Under the pieces are notes generated by a model, which was given only the letters and a program-made list of their open reading frames with translations, did no database searches and had not been told where the DNA came from. Positions 1 through 5,550 of a stretch of 6,158 nucleotides of DNA are shown in pieces; position 1 is the stretch's first letter, and the number at the start of each line of letters is the position of its first letter. The DNA comes from Clostridium sp. CAG:967 (GTDB taxonomy: Bacteria; Cyanobacteriota; Vampirovibrionia; Gastranaerophilales; Gastranaerophilaceae): contig HF991448.1 in the NCBI GenBank assembly GCA_000433095.1, positions 1 to 6,158 of the forward strand, written 5' to 3'. A program made the translations under genes and the position numbers.

Positions 1-29
1 ACAGTTTTTTTAAGGATTTTCAATACTAA

Positions 30-62
30 AAAACAGAGCCAGAAAAAATCGGGCTCTGTTTT
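30..62 (-). terminator. Intrinsic terminator of the DUF1858 gene, probably bidirectional
   Basis: A perfect 11-bp stem (30-40 AAAACAGAGCC paired with 52-62 GGCTCTGTTTT) encloses an 11-nt A-rich loop. Read on the minus strand the stem is followed by a T run (complement of the A run at 28-33), 22 bp beyond the stop codon of the DUF1858 gene. Read on the plus strand it is also followed by T-rich sequence (59-70), so it may also terminate a plus-strand gene lying to the left of the window. No gene can be supported in 1-84. Confidence 0.9.
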
Positions 63-84
63 CTTTGTTTTATTGCATTAATAC

Positions 85-288
85 TTATTCTTCAATTAAA
101 GCATTGATATCAGCAACCATTGCATCAGGATCAAATCCATGAACTTTTGCTCCTGCCTCTAAGTTTTCGAAATGAGCCGCAGCACACCCGATACATCCCA
201 AACCGTATTTTTGAAATACAGCAACACTTTCAGGACATTGATTTACGATATCCATGATGTTCATATCTTTTGTAATTTTACCAGCCAT
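85..288 (-). CDS. DUF1858 protein (hybrid-cluster-protein-associated redox disulfide domain)
   Basis: This 67-residue protein consists of a single DUF1858 domain, a family first noted beside hybrid cluster (prismane) proteins and thought to carry a redox-active disulfide; no exact reaction is established. What is seen: an N-terminal helix-like part (MDIVNQCPE), then GLGCIGC with the CxxC pair at residues 32 and 35, followed by a small helix segment (AAAHFENLEAGAKVHG) and an acidic C-terminus. A further cysteine is at residue 18. The length is normal for the stand-alone family. The start is supported by a TAAGGAGA Shine-Dalgarno sequence at 295-302, 6 nt before the ATG. There is no signal peptide, so it should be cytoplasmic. 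It is monocistronic: a strong terminator follows and a divergent small gene precedes it. No hybrid cluster protein gene is in the window. Confidence 0.88.
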   Translation of the reverse strand: MAGKITKDMNIMDIVNQCPESVAVFQKYGLGCIGCAAAHFENLEAGAKVHGFDPDAMVADINALIEE

Positions 289-333
289 AATATTTCTCCT
301 TATCTTGACTTAAACTTGGTTATCATTAAAAAT

Positions 334-342
334 ATTATAACA
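334..342 (-). promoter_or_regulatory. Probable extended -10 promoter for the DUF1858 gene
   Basis: On the minus strand the sequence reads TGTTATAAT (a TGn extended -10 plus a consensus TATAAT at 334-339). No convincing -35 is seen at 16-18 bp, which is tolerated in extended -10 promoters. The inferred leader is about 40 nt long and includes the Shine-Dalgarno at 295-302. The same 75-bp gap must also hold the promoter of the divergent small gene at 365. Confidence 0.45.
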
Positions 343-364
343 CCAAAAAAGAAGGATGTGTATT

Positions 365-523
365 ATGGATTTTATTAAAAAATTATTCAAAGATGACGAC
401 AAAGTCATTGGATTATGCAGCTTCAAAAAAAAACAGTCAAAGATTTACACCTTTTCACCACAGTTTAATGCTGCAAAATTAATTTACAGCACAAATACAA
501 AAAATAATTTTCTCTTATCCTAA
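365..523 (+). CDS. Small 52-residue hypothetical protein
   Basis: An ATG at 365 preceded by GAAGGA (351-356, 8-nt spacing) opens a 52-codon frame ending with TAA at 521-523. The product starts MDFIKKLFKDDD and ends near KLIYSTNTKNNFLLS. It is lysine-rich and soluble, with one cysteine (residue 18) and no membrane segment. The start MDFIKKLFKDD is an amphipathic, mixed-charge helix-like stretch common in small cytoplasmic proteins. I do not recognise the family. Support is the good ribosome binding site, the fit into the gap between two minus-strand genes, and a coding-like composition. Its last 9 bp overlap the tail of the convergent gene at 515-712. A TTGACT element lies upstream at 305-310, but no -10 box stands at normal spacing from it, so the promoter is unresolved. 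Confidence 0.6.
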   Translation: MDFIKKLFKDDDKVIGLCSFKKKQSKIYTFSPQFNAAKLIYSTNTKNNFLLS

Positions 524-712
524 AAGATATAGCTCATTGCCGTTTACATTTGCACCGCACAGCTGCTCACGTGTAAACCAGCTCCGGCTTTCCGGTCTGT
601 CAGGTCTGGCATTGCCAAATTCAAATGTGTTTTTTACAGCAAATGGATTTGAATTGCTTTTAACATAATTAACGCCATATTGACTTGTTACTTTTCCAAC
701 ATTTAATGACAT
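515..712 (-). CDS. Small hypothetical protein, 65 residues, Asn-rich
   Basis: The product begins MSLNVGKVTSQYGVNYVKS, contains a region rich in Asn, Phe and Arg (NPFAVKNTFEFGNARPDRPE), and ends NELYLLG. It has 9 Asn in 65 residues, one cysteine, and no signal peptide or membrane segment. A GGGGAT purine stretch on the minus strand (complement 717-722) lies a few bases before the ATG and probably serves as ribosome binding site. The gene lies 74 bp downstream of the similarly sized minus-strand gene at 787-996, and the two could be cotranscribed. No family is recognised. The defined ribosome binding site and non-repetitive composition make a real gene likely. The tail overlaps the plus-strand small gene by 9 bp. 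Confidence 0.6.
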   Translation of the reverse strand: MSLNVGKVTSQYGVNYVKSNSNPFAVKNTFEFGNARPDRPESRSWFTREQLCGANVNGNELYLLG

Positions 713-786
713 AGTAAATCCCCAAAATTTCCCTTATTTATATAAAGTAAATTTTGAGTGTAAAATTGCTTATTTATTAAGAAAAA

Positions 787-996
787 TTAAGCCAATAAAT
801 CTAAACTTCTCGCCTGAGTTTCACTTCCGATAACTCTGGGATGATTTAAATTATAATTATCGTTAGTCTGCTGTGCAAATAATCCCGTATTGAATATATT
901 ATTAGTCCGTGCATTAGATTGATTACGGTTTTCAAAAAGATTAACCGCATTCACTCTATATATATTATTCGGTTGTATTGCATCTATGCCATTCAT
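787..996 (-). CDS. Small hypothetical protein, 69 residues, very Asn-rich
   Basis: The product begins MNGIDAIQPNNIYRVNAVN and ends RSLDLLA. Fifteen of 69 residues are Asn, there is no cysteine, and there is no signal peptide or membrane segment. The polar, low-hydrophobic composition suggests a partly disordered or surface-exposed small protein; this is inference only. The ATG at 996 is preceded by TAAGGAC (complement 1004-1010) at 7-nt spacing, a good ribosome binding site. It resembles the next gene downstream (515-712) in size, Asn content, a VN-rich N-terminal third and a hydrophobic LLx C-terminus, but I cannot align them confidently. No family is recognised. Confidence 0.6.
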   Translation of the reverse strand: MNGIDAIQPNNIYRVNAVNLFENRNQSNARTNNIFNTGLFAQQTNDNYNLNHPRVIGSETQARSLDLLA

Positions 997-1053
997 AATC
1001 TAAGTCCTTATATAAATTAAAACCCAAAAATCATAAGATTTTCAGGTTTAAAA

Positions 1054-1070
1054 AAAATTGTTACAATTTT
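1054..1070 (-). terminator. Weak AT-rich terminator after the DUF151 gene
   Basis: A perfect 7-bp stem (AAAATTG 1054-1060 paired with CAATTTT 1064-1070) with a 3-nt loop is followed, on the minus strand, by a T run continuing from the stem (complement of the A run at 1050-1057). It stands 30 bp past the stop of the DUF151 gene. The stem has only one G-C pair, so termination may be partial and the two small genes downstream may receive read-through. Confidence 0.45.
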
Positions 1071-1100
1071 AATATTTTAGTCATTCAGTTTTAATCTAAA

Positions 1101-1616
1101 TTATTGATCACTTTCGTGATGTTCATTATCTTTCATAAGCTTTTCAAAGTCAGAAGGTTTAATACTTTGAACAAACTTTTTAAATTCTTGTGCTTCTTCT
1201 TCGTCTTTAGCAGAATCAGTAGAAACAGAGCCGTTAGATATAACGTTAGCAGTAACATAAATCGGTGCATCCACTCTTATAGCAACAGCAATAGCATCAG
1301 ACGGACGTGAATCTATTTCAACAATTTTACCTTCACTGTCAGCAAGGAATAAAGTTGCATAATAAGTATCCTTTTCAACATCGTTAATCTCAACTTTCTC
1401 AAGAGTGTATCCTGTTTTTTCAATAATACTTATAATCAAATCATGTGTCATAGGTCTTGCAACAGATAAATTTTCAATTTTTCTGATAATTGCGCTTGCT
1501 TCAGCAGAGCCAATCCAAATAGGTAAAGCTTTTCTGTTATTTTTATCATGTAACACAACAATTGGAGAACCTGTTCTGGTATCCAGGGCAATACCCATAA
1601 CTTTCATTTCAATCAT
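1101..1616 (-). CDS. Bifunctional nuclease (BFN/DUF151) family protein
   Basis: This 171-residue protein is a complete member of the DUF151 family, whose plant founder has DNase and RNase activity; bacterial members are widespread but poorly characterised. Family hallmarks in order: an N-terminal MKVMGIALD strand with SPIVVLHD, PIWIG at 32-36 followed by the SAEASAI helix, RPMTHDL at 54-60, and the signature DSRPSDAIAVA at 102-112. A short acidic tail domain follows (DEEEAQEFKKFVQSIKPSDF), of the kind common after the core. It should be cytoplasmic. The ATG at 1616 has GAAAGG (complement 1625-1630) 8 nt upstream; internal Met4 and Met7 are less likely starts. It has its own near-consensus promoter and is divergent from the tRNA-Ser gene. 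Whether this member cleaves DNA or RNA cannot be told from sequence. Confidence 0.93.
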   Translation of the reverse strand: MIEMKVMGIALDTRTGSPIVVLHDKNNRKALPIWIGSAEASAIIRKIENLSVARPMTHDLIISIIEKTGYTLEKVEINDVEKDTYYATLFLADSEGKIVEIDSRPSDAIAVAIRVDAPIYVTANVISNGSVSTDSAKDEEEAQEFKKFVQSIKPSDFEKLMKDNEHHESDQ

Positions 1617-1648
1617 TCAATACGCCTTTCAAATAACTGTTTAGCACC

Positions 1649-1677
1649 ATATTAACGCAATATTCTTAAGTGGTCAA
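1649..1677 (-). promoter_or_regulatory. Sigma-70-type promoter of the DUF151 gene
   Basis: On the minus strand TTGACC (complement 1672-1677) and TAATAT (complement 1649-1654) are separated by exactly 17 bp (1655-1671). The expected transcription start is near 1642, giving a leader of about 25 nt with the ribosome binding site at 1625-1630. Confidence 0.75.
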
Positions 1678-1702
1678 GAGTTAAAAAATATAATAAAAAA
1701 TA

Positions 1703-1731
1703 TTTACGAAAAAAAATATTTATGTTATCAT
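1703..1731 (+). promoter_or_regulatory. Probable promoter of the tRNA-Ser gene
   Basis: TTTACG (1703-1708) and TATCAT (1726-1731) are 17 bp apart, and the -10 is preceded by TG (1723-1724) in the extended -10 position. The predicted start is about 44 nt upstream of the mature tRNA 5' end, which would leave a short leader for RNase P removal. The promoter is divergent from that of the DUF151 gene in the same 165-bp gap. Confidence 0.45.
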
Positions 1732-1781
1732 ATATATATGCACATGTTGTGGCAAAAAGTCACACCAAACTTTATAGAAAT

Positions 1782-1870
1782 GGAGTAATGGCCGAGTGGC
1801 TGAAGGCGGCACCCTGCTAAGGTGTTATGTGGAGCAATCTGCATCTAGGGTTCAAATCCCTATTACTCCG
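1782..1870 (+). tRNA. tRNA-Ser (anticodon GCT)
   Basis: A complete class II tRNA. The acceptor stem pairs GGAGTAA (1782-1788) with TTACTCC (1863-1869), with discriminator G at 1870. The D arm holds GCC...GGC around GAGTGGCTGAA. The anticodon stem is GCACC/GGTGT (1809-1813/1821-1825, one G-U closing pair) and the anticodon GCT is at 1816-1818, reading AGC and AGU. The long variable arm typical of tRNA-Ser forms a 7-bp stem (1827-1833 with 1838-1844, two wobble pairs) around a GCAA loop. The T arm is TAGGG-TTCAAAT-CCCTA (1846-1862). CCA is not encoded and must be added after transcription. A six-T run (1871-1876) directly after the discriminator probably serves in termination. Confidence 0.97.
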
Positions 1871-1874
1871 TTTT

Positions 1875-2966
1875 TTAATAATCCTTCTCTACTATTTCTT
1901 GAATATTCATTTTCCAATTATTAATACGGTAATTTAACATTTTTTTACTCATTTTTTTATAATGAGGTCGAATATTTACATCTTCCAAAAGAAGCTTTTC
2001 ATATCGCTCTTTTAGAAGATGAGCATTACGATAAATTAAATCATATCCAAAATCAACAATTCCAAGCATCTGCATGTCATAAACAGGTTTTGAGATTATT
2101 TTATACATTACAGTTTTATTTACGTTAGGAGTATTCATCAGTATACAGTTTTTAAAAACATCATCCCCAAAAATTAATATATTTGCATCTACTGCTTTTT
2201 TAAATGCAAGTTTTAATTCTTTTTGTATTTCTTTTGATAAAGACTGGTTCATCATTTTTTGATGATGTGTGTCCAAAAAATCATTCATTTTACCATTATA
2301 ATTTTTCATATCTTGATATAAAGCAAGAAAACGCAGAACATACTCCTCTTTCTCTAATCTATCTGTTTTATTGTTTAAAAATAAGTTACTAAATGGCTCA
2401 TAATTTGCGAGCTCTCTGATTAAATCATTGTAAGGTCCGCTGAATATACAATTTCTTATTTCTTGATGATTGAGGTGTACTGCACCGGTATTGTATCTTT
2501 TAAAAAACTCAAACAAAATTTCTTTATCAGATATATTATTGAAGCAACAAAAATTTACTTTTGACTGTAAAATTTTATTCTGTAATTGTTCTGGCAATTC
2601 AATAAAATACTTATTGTTTAACTCTTCAAAATTATTATTTATAAAAGGAAAATTATTTTTGACAAAATTTTTAATAGTTGTAAGACGCTGTTGTCCGTCT
2701 ATAACGACCTCAGTTTTTGTATCATTGTCTAAGTAAACATATATACAGGGAATAGGAATTCCTATCAAAATAGATTCGATTAAACCGGATTTTTTTTCAT
2801 TATCCCAGACGTAATTTCTTTGAAAATACGGTTGAATAATAAAATTTTCAGACTTACAAATATTTTCTATGGTTTCAGAATATAAACTTGTTGCTACAGA
2901 AGTGTTTAGAAAATCTTTGAGAATAAATGTTTTATTTACTGTATTTATAGTTTTGCTTAAACTCAT
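1875..2966 (-). CDS. DUF262 (GmrSD N-terminal/ParB-like) protein, downstream paralogue
   Basis: With the ATG at 2966 this is a 363-residue protein of the DUF262 family, the ParB-like fold found as the NTP-hydrolysing/sensing part of GmrSD type IV restriction and of SspE-type defence proteins. Family motifs are QPYFQRNYVW at 45-54, IGIPIP at 68-73, DGQQRLTT at 90-97 (the characteristic DGQQR) and FKRYNTGAVHLNHQEIRN at 155-172. The helical C-terminal half includes FKKAVDA and YDMQMLG. There is no HNH (DUF1524) domain. It aligns from end to end with the gene just upstream, so it is a diverged tandem duplicate. An open GTG start at 3053 exists but would overlap the upstream gene by 40 bp and has no ribosome binding site. 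The ATG also lacks a clear Shine-Dalgarno and lies inside a hairpin, suggesting translation coupled to the upstream gene. The stop codon is 4 bp from the tRNA-Ser 3' end, convergent. Substrate and function are unknown. Confidence 0.85.
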   Translation of the reverse strand: MSLSKTINTVNKTFILKDFLNTSVATSLYSETIENICKSENFIIQPYFQRNYVWDNEKKSGLIESILIGIPIPCIYVYLDNDTKTEVVIDGQQRLTTIKNFVKNNFPFINNNFEELNNKYFIELPEQLQNKILQSKVNFCCFNNISDKEILFEFFKRYNTGAVHLNHQEIRNCIFSGPYNDLIRELANYEPFSNLFLNNKTDRLEKEEYVLRFLALYQDMKNYNGKMNDFLDTHHQKMMNQSLSKEIQKELKLAFKKAVDANILIFGDDVFKNCILMNTPNVNKTVMYKIISKPVYDMQMLGIVDFGYDLIYRNAHLLKERYEKLLLEDVNIRPHYKKMSKKMLNYRINNWKMNIQEIVEKDY

Positions 2967-2996
2967 ACTACTTATTATAAAATAAATAGTATGAGT
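2961..2996 (-). promoter_or_regulatory. Perfect inverted repeat covering the start codon of the second DUF262 gene
   Basis: ACTCATACTA (2961-2970) and TAGTATGAGT (2987-2996) are exact 10-bp inverted repeats separated by 16 bp. In the minus-strand transcript they would form a hairpin whose 3' arm contains the AUG (2966-2964), with the poor ribosome-binding region in the AU-rich loop. It could limit independent initiation and favour coupling to the upstream gene; this role is inferred. Confidence 0.5.
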
Positions 2997-3013
2997 AATC
3001 AAATTTAAATTAT

Positions 3014-4249
3014 TTAATATTCTTCTACAGCATCTAATACGAGCTTTTTCCACGTTTCAATTCTGGAAAAAGTTTGTTTTTTACTTCGATTTGAGATATT
3101 TAACTTGATATCAGGGAAAGAAACGGTTAGTTTTTCAAAGCTGGATCTTATTTTATTTCTATGACGGCTTATAAGTTCCAGATCAATATCGGCAAAACCG
3201 AGCATTTGCATATCAAAAATTACTTTAGAGAATTTACGATAAAAACCTTTCACATTATTATCTTCTGCATTTATAGCTATAAAGTTCTTATAAGCATTTT
3301 TTCCAAAAACCAATGCGCAAGCATCAACTGCTTTTTTGAACACTCTTGACATTTTATTTATATTTTGGGTTAGCTCATCAGAATTAGTTTCCTGTAATTT
3401 TAGTTTTTTACAGTAATAATTATCGAGTAACCCCTGAGAATCTTGAGTATAAGAATTTATATCTTCATATAAAGCAAGGAAGCGTGCTACACATTCTTCT
3501 TTTTCCATATGATCTTCGTTTAAATAAGAAAATAACTCTTTAAATGTTTTGTAATCAGCAAGTTCTTTAACTGCGTTATTCCACTGACCGCTAAAATAAC
3601 AGTTTCTTAGCTCTTGAGAATTTAGAGCTACCCCTCCGGTATTAAATCTTTTAAACATATCAAGAATGATTTTATCATTTTCTACATTATTTACATTAAC
3701 AATGTGTAACGTATAGTTTAAAAATTTATTTTTTACTTGAGACGGCAAATCTCTAAAATATAAACCGTTTAAATACCCGTTTAAAGTTAAGCCTTCTATA
3801 GGGAAAACATTGGAAATAAATTGTTTAATGGTTCTTAACCTTTGCTGACCGTCAATAATAATTTCTTTAAATTCTTTATTATCAGAATCCTGGCGGGTAT
3901 AAGAATATATACTTGGAATAGGAATGCCCATTATAATTGATTCAATCAGCCTTGATTTTCTCAAATTATCCCACACAAAATTTCTCTGAAAAAAAGGTTG
4001 CAAAACAAATCGGGTAGTATTTCTATAATCATCAAGTAATAAATCATATTTCTTAATTCCTACTTTATAACATCTTAAATCAATAAAATCTTCAATATTA
4101 CCTGTTTGCGGCAGATTAATTTTTTCCATATATCTGTATTCATCAACAGAAACTTTACGTTTTCTTGACCGTTTAGCATTTTTCTGTTCGTTTTCTCCAC
4201 TATTTGATAAATTTTTATCTTTATCATTGCTAAAATCTTTTTCGTTCAT
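3014..4249 (-). CDS. DUF262 (GmrSD N-terminal/ParB-like) protein, upstream paralogue
   Basis: This is a 411-residue DUF262-family protein. The first 35 residues are charged, Asn/Lys-rich and probably disordered, with a basic KRSRKRK patch at 26-32 that could contact nucleic acid (inference). The family core follows: QPFFQRNFVW at 84-93, MGIPIP at 107-112, IDGQQRLRT at 132-140 and FKRFNTGGVALNSQELRN at 199-216. A helical region then carries FLALYED, FKKAVDA and FDMQMLG. No DUF1524/HNH motif is present, so this is not a fused GmrSD. Characterised DUF262 domains take part in NTP-dependent restriction of modified DNA; whether that applies here is unknown. The start has a strong AAGGAGT (complement 4255-4261), 5 nt before the ATG. 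It is the first gene of a two-gene unit with its own promoter, and is visibly more AT-rich than the DUF151 and PilZ genes, which may indicate acquisition. Confidence 0.9.
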   Translation of the reverse strand: MNEKDFSNDKDKNLSNSGENEQKNAKRSRKRKVSVDEYRYMEKINLPQTGNIEDFIDLRCYKVGIKKYDLLLDDYRNTTRFVLQPFFQRNFVWDNLRKSRLIESIIMGIPIPSIYSYTRQDSDNKEFKEIIIDGQQRLRTIKQFISNVFPIEGLTLNGYLNGLYFRDLPSQVKNKFLNYTLHIVNVNNVENDKIILDMFKRFNTGGVALNSQELRNCYFSGQWNNAVKELADYKTFKELFSYLNEDHMEKEECVARFLALYEDINSYTQDSQGLLDNYYCKKLKLQETNSDELTQNINKMSRVFKKAVDACALVFGKNAYKNFIAINAEDNNVKGFYRKFSKVIFDMQMLGFADIDLELISRHRNKIRSSFEKLTVSFPDIKLNISNRSKKQTFSRIETWKKLVLDAVEEY

Positions 4250-4302
4250 ATTTTACTCCTTAATTAAACATGGGCGCCTACATTTTTATCATCTTGTCTA
4301 TT

Positions 4303-4338
4303 ACTATACAGAAAACATATTAAATTTGTCAATATGTT
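4303..4338 (-). promoter_or_regulatory. Promoter of the DUF262 pair with a palindrome over the -35 box
   Basis: On the minus strand a perfect TTGACA (complement 4327-4332) and TATAGT (complement 4303-4308) stand 18 bp apart, a near-consensus housekeeping promoter. The start is expected near 4296, leaving a leader of about 47 nt that contains a GGCGCC palindrome (4273-4278), an unusually GC-rich spot. An inverted repeat, AACATAT (4314-4320) and ATATGTT (4332-4338) with 11 bp between, overlaps the -35 element and could be a repressor operator. Confidence 0.65.
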
Positions 4339-4398
4339 AATAATGTAAATAAAATATATGAATACGCTCAGTTAATCAGAATTTTGGAAATATTGCAG

Positions 4399-4427
4399 AA
4401 AAAAAAATCCTGAATTATAATTAATTC
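4399..4427 (-). terminator. Weak intrinsic terminator after the merR-like gene
   Basis: On the minus strand GAATTA and TAATTC (4412-4417 and 4422-4427) form a perfect 6-bp stem with a 4-nt loop. Four bases later comes a run of nine T (complement of 4399-4407). It begins 46 bp after the stop of the regulator gene. The stem is AT-rich, so some read-through into the DUF262 pair is possible. The rest of 4250-4473 holds the DUF262 promoter and otherwise no gene that I can support. Confidence 0.45.
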
Positions 4428-4473
4428 TTTGCTTCTTAATTATCTCAATATTTTAATTATATTTTATCATTAA

Positions 4474-4890
4474 TTAAACTGCTTCTTCGGTAAGTTCAAT
4501 GTTATTCATAGGGTTCCAGGTATCTTTAAGATTGTTTTTAATAAGGTTTTGGTAAAAGCCTTCTTTGAAATCAAGCAAATCCAATTGTTTTTGTAATTCT
4601 TCCATTTGCTGACGTGCTTTTACTTTGGTTTCACGAATTATTTCGTAACGTTCAGGGATAGTGGAATCACCCTTTATACACAAGTCAATATACTTTTTGA
4701 TAGCCTTATTTTCTGTTCCGACAGAACGAAGACATTTTACAATTCGTACCCAATCCAAATCATTTTCGGAAAACAAACGAATATTATTCTTGTTTCTTTT
4801 AATAAACGGGAAAAACCCTGATTTTGCCCAAAACCTTAAAGTATGTTCAGAAACATCCATTTTATCTGCTACTTCTTTAATTGTATACAT
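4474..4890 (-). CDS. MerR-family transcriptional regulator
   Basis: This 138-residue protein has an N-terminal winged helix-turn-helix of the MerR family: MYTIKEVADKMDVSEHTLRFW (helix-turn-helix, residues 1-21), the wing NNIRLFSENDLDWVRIVKCL, then KAIKKYIDL to about residue 71. A dimerising helix follows at roughly 85-120 (ETKVKARQQMEELQKQLDLLDFKEGFY). The aromatic-rich FWAKSGFFPF replaces the usual RYYE..G. The C-terminus is short and lacks the paired cysteines of metal or SoxR-type sensors, so the inducer is unknown; the DFKEGFYQNLI stretch recalls aldehyde/stress-type (AdhR-like) members. The ribosome binding site GGAGGT (complement 4898-4903) is 7 nt before the ATG. MerR proteins typically act at promoters with 19-20 bp spacers, and the neighbouring YkgJ promoter has that geometry. 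A recurrent 9-bp site upstream suggests autoregulation. Confidence 0.9.
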   Translation of the reverse strand: MYTIKEVADKMDVSEHTLRFWAKSGFFPFIKRNKNNIRLFSENDLDWVRIVKCLRSVGTENKAIKKYIDLCIKGDSTIPERYEIIRETKVKARQQMEELQKQLDLLDFKEGFYQNLIKNNLKDTWNPMNNIELTEEAV

Positions 4891-4909
4891 AAACCTTACC
4901 TCCAGTGAT

Positions 4910-4944
4910 ATATTAACACAAAAAAAGAAACCTTGATAGCTGCT
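4910..4944 (-). promoter_or_regulatory. Possible promoter and regulator site of the merR-like gene
   Basis: An extended -10, TGTTAATAT on the minus strand, has its hexamer at complement 4910-4915. No good -35 is present. The -35 region instead overlaps the sequence ATAGCTGCT (4936-4944, plus-strand reading), identical to the core of the dyad in the YkgJ promoter at 5564-5572. Poor -35 plus a regulator-like site would fit a controlled promoter, but this is a hypothesis. Confidence 0.35.
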
Positions 4945-4958
4945 CTAATGCAGATTTT

Positions 4959-5522
4959 TTAAAACCAGTCAATCAGCTTTTTTACTTCTCCAAACTCCAG
5001 GTCTAATTCTTTCGTAATAGGCAAATTCAATATGTTTGATAAACGAAGATTAAAAGGATGCGGAAAAGTTTTGTAATTATTTTTTTTGATTAAATCCAAA
5101 GATATTTTCTGAGTTTTTTCATCATAAACTTTGGAATAATTTAACCCCAGACTGTAACAAAATGGAACAGCCAGATTTCCGTTAGCCTTTTCTGATAAAA
5201 CGCCGAAAGTTCGGCAAATTATTCCCCTGTACTTGTATACTGAACATTTTTTATCTATGAGAAAAGGACATCTATATGTTGGCTGATTAGCTTCTTTCAA
5301 CAATCTTATATTCTCATTAATCCGGTTTTGTATATTGGAATCCAACGTGTCAAAGCCCTTCATTAAATATTCATATTCAAGCATTGAAAAAGGATACTCT
5401 CCGTCTTCACAGCAGTATGAACAGCCCTCTTTGCAGCATATATATTCTTGCTGATTTTTAAATATCTTTTCTAAATCTCTATCTAAAAAATAAAGAAATT
5501 TAGTATAATTTTTACTTAACAT
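4959..5522 (-). CDS. YkgJ-family cysteine-cluster protein (UPF0153-type)
   Basis: This 187-residue protein carries the cysteine pattern of the YkgJ/UPF0153 family, annotated as putative zinc- or iron-chelating proteins; no reaction is firmly established. Cysteines 30, 34, 37 and 38 form CxxxCxxCC in CKEGCSYCC. The second set is CPFL at 85, KCSVYKYRGIICRTFG with Cys93 and Cys103 (the typical C..Y..RP/G..CR region), and Cys122 in PFCY. It is cytoplasmic, with no signal peptide or membrane segment. The C-terminal third (about 130-187) is less conserved in type. The ATG at 5522 has AGAGGTG (complement 5527-5533) as ribosome binding site; an overlapping ATG at 5526 is out of frame. It has its own promoter, with the merR-like gene downstream in the same direction after 68 bp, so partial cotranscription is possible. 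Confidence 0.88.
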   Translation of the reverse strand: MLSKNYTKFLYFLDRDLEKIFKNQQEYICCKEGCSYCCEDGEYPFSMLEYEYLMKGFDTLDSNIQNRINENIRLLKEANQPTYRCPFLIDKKCSVYKYRGIICRTFGVLSEKANGNLAVPFCYSLGLNYSKVYDEKTQKISLDLIKKNNYKTFPHPFNLRLSNILNLPITKELDLEFGEVKKLIDWF

Positions 5523-5550
5523 TCATCACCTCTATAGCATGAGTAATATA

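Noticed and set aside
305..338. TTGACT (305-310) with TATTAT (333-338) as the promoter of the 52-residue gene
   Set aside because: The spacing is 22 bp, too long for a normal sigma-70 promoter, so it was not listed as a feature.
172..378. Plus-strand frame opposite the DUF1858 gene
   Set aside because: It overlaps a conserved family gene and its promoter region and runs over the ribosome binding site and start of the better-supported 365-523 gene.
2967..3053. N-terminal extension of the second DUF262 protein from a GTG at 3053
   Set aside because: It has no ribosome binding site, overlaps the upstream gene by 40 bp, and adds residues with no counterpart in the paralogue; the ATG at 2966 fits better.
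4253..4259. TTACTCC matching the 3' end of tRNA-Ser (1863-1869), as a possible attachment-site repeat flanking the DUF262 pair
   Set aside because: Only 7 bp match, and here the sequence is the complement of the Shine-Dalgarno of the DUF262 gene, so the match is explained by that.
4606..4936. Plus-strand open frames opposite the MerR-like gene
   Set aside because: They are shadows of a well-supported MerR-family gene, without ribosome binding sites or recognisable domains.
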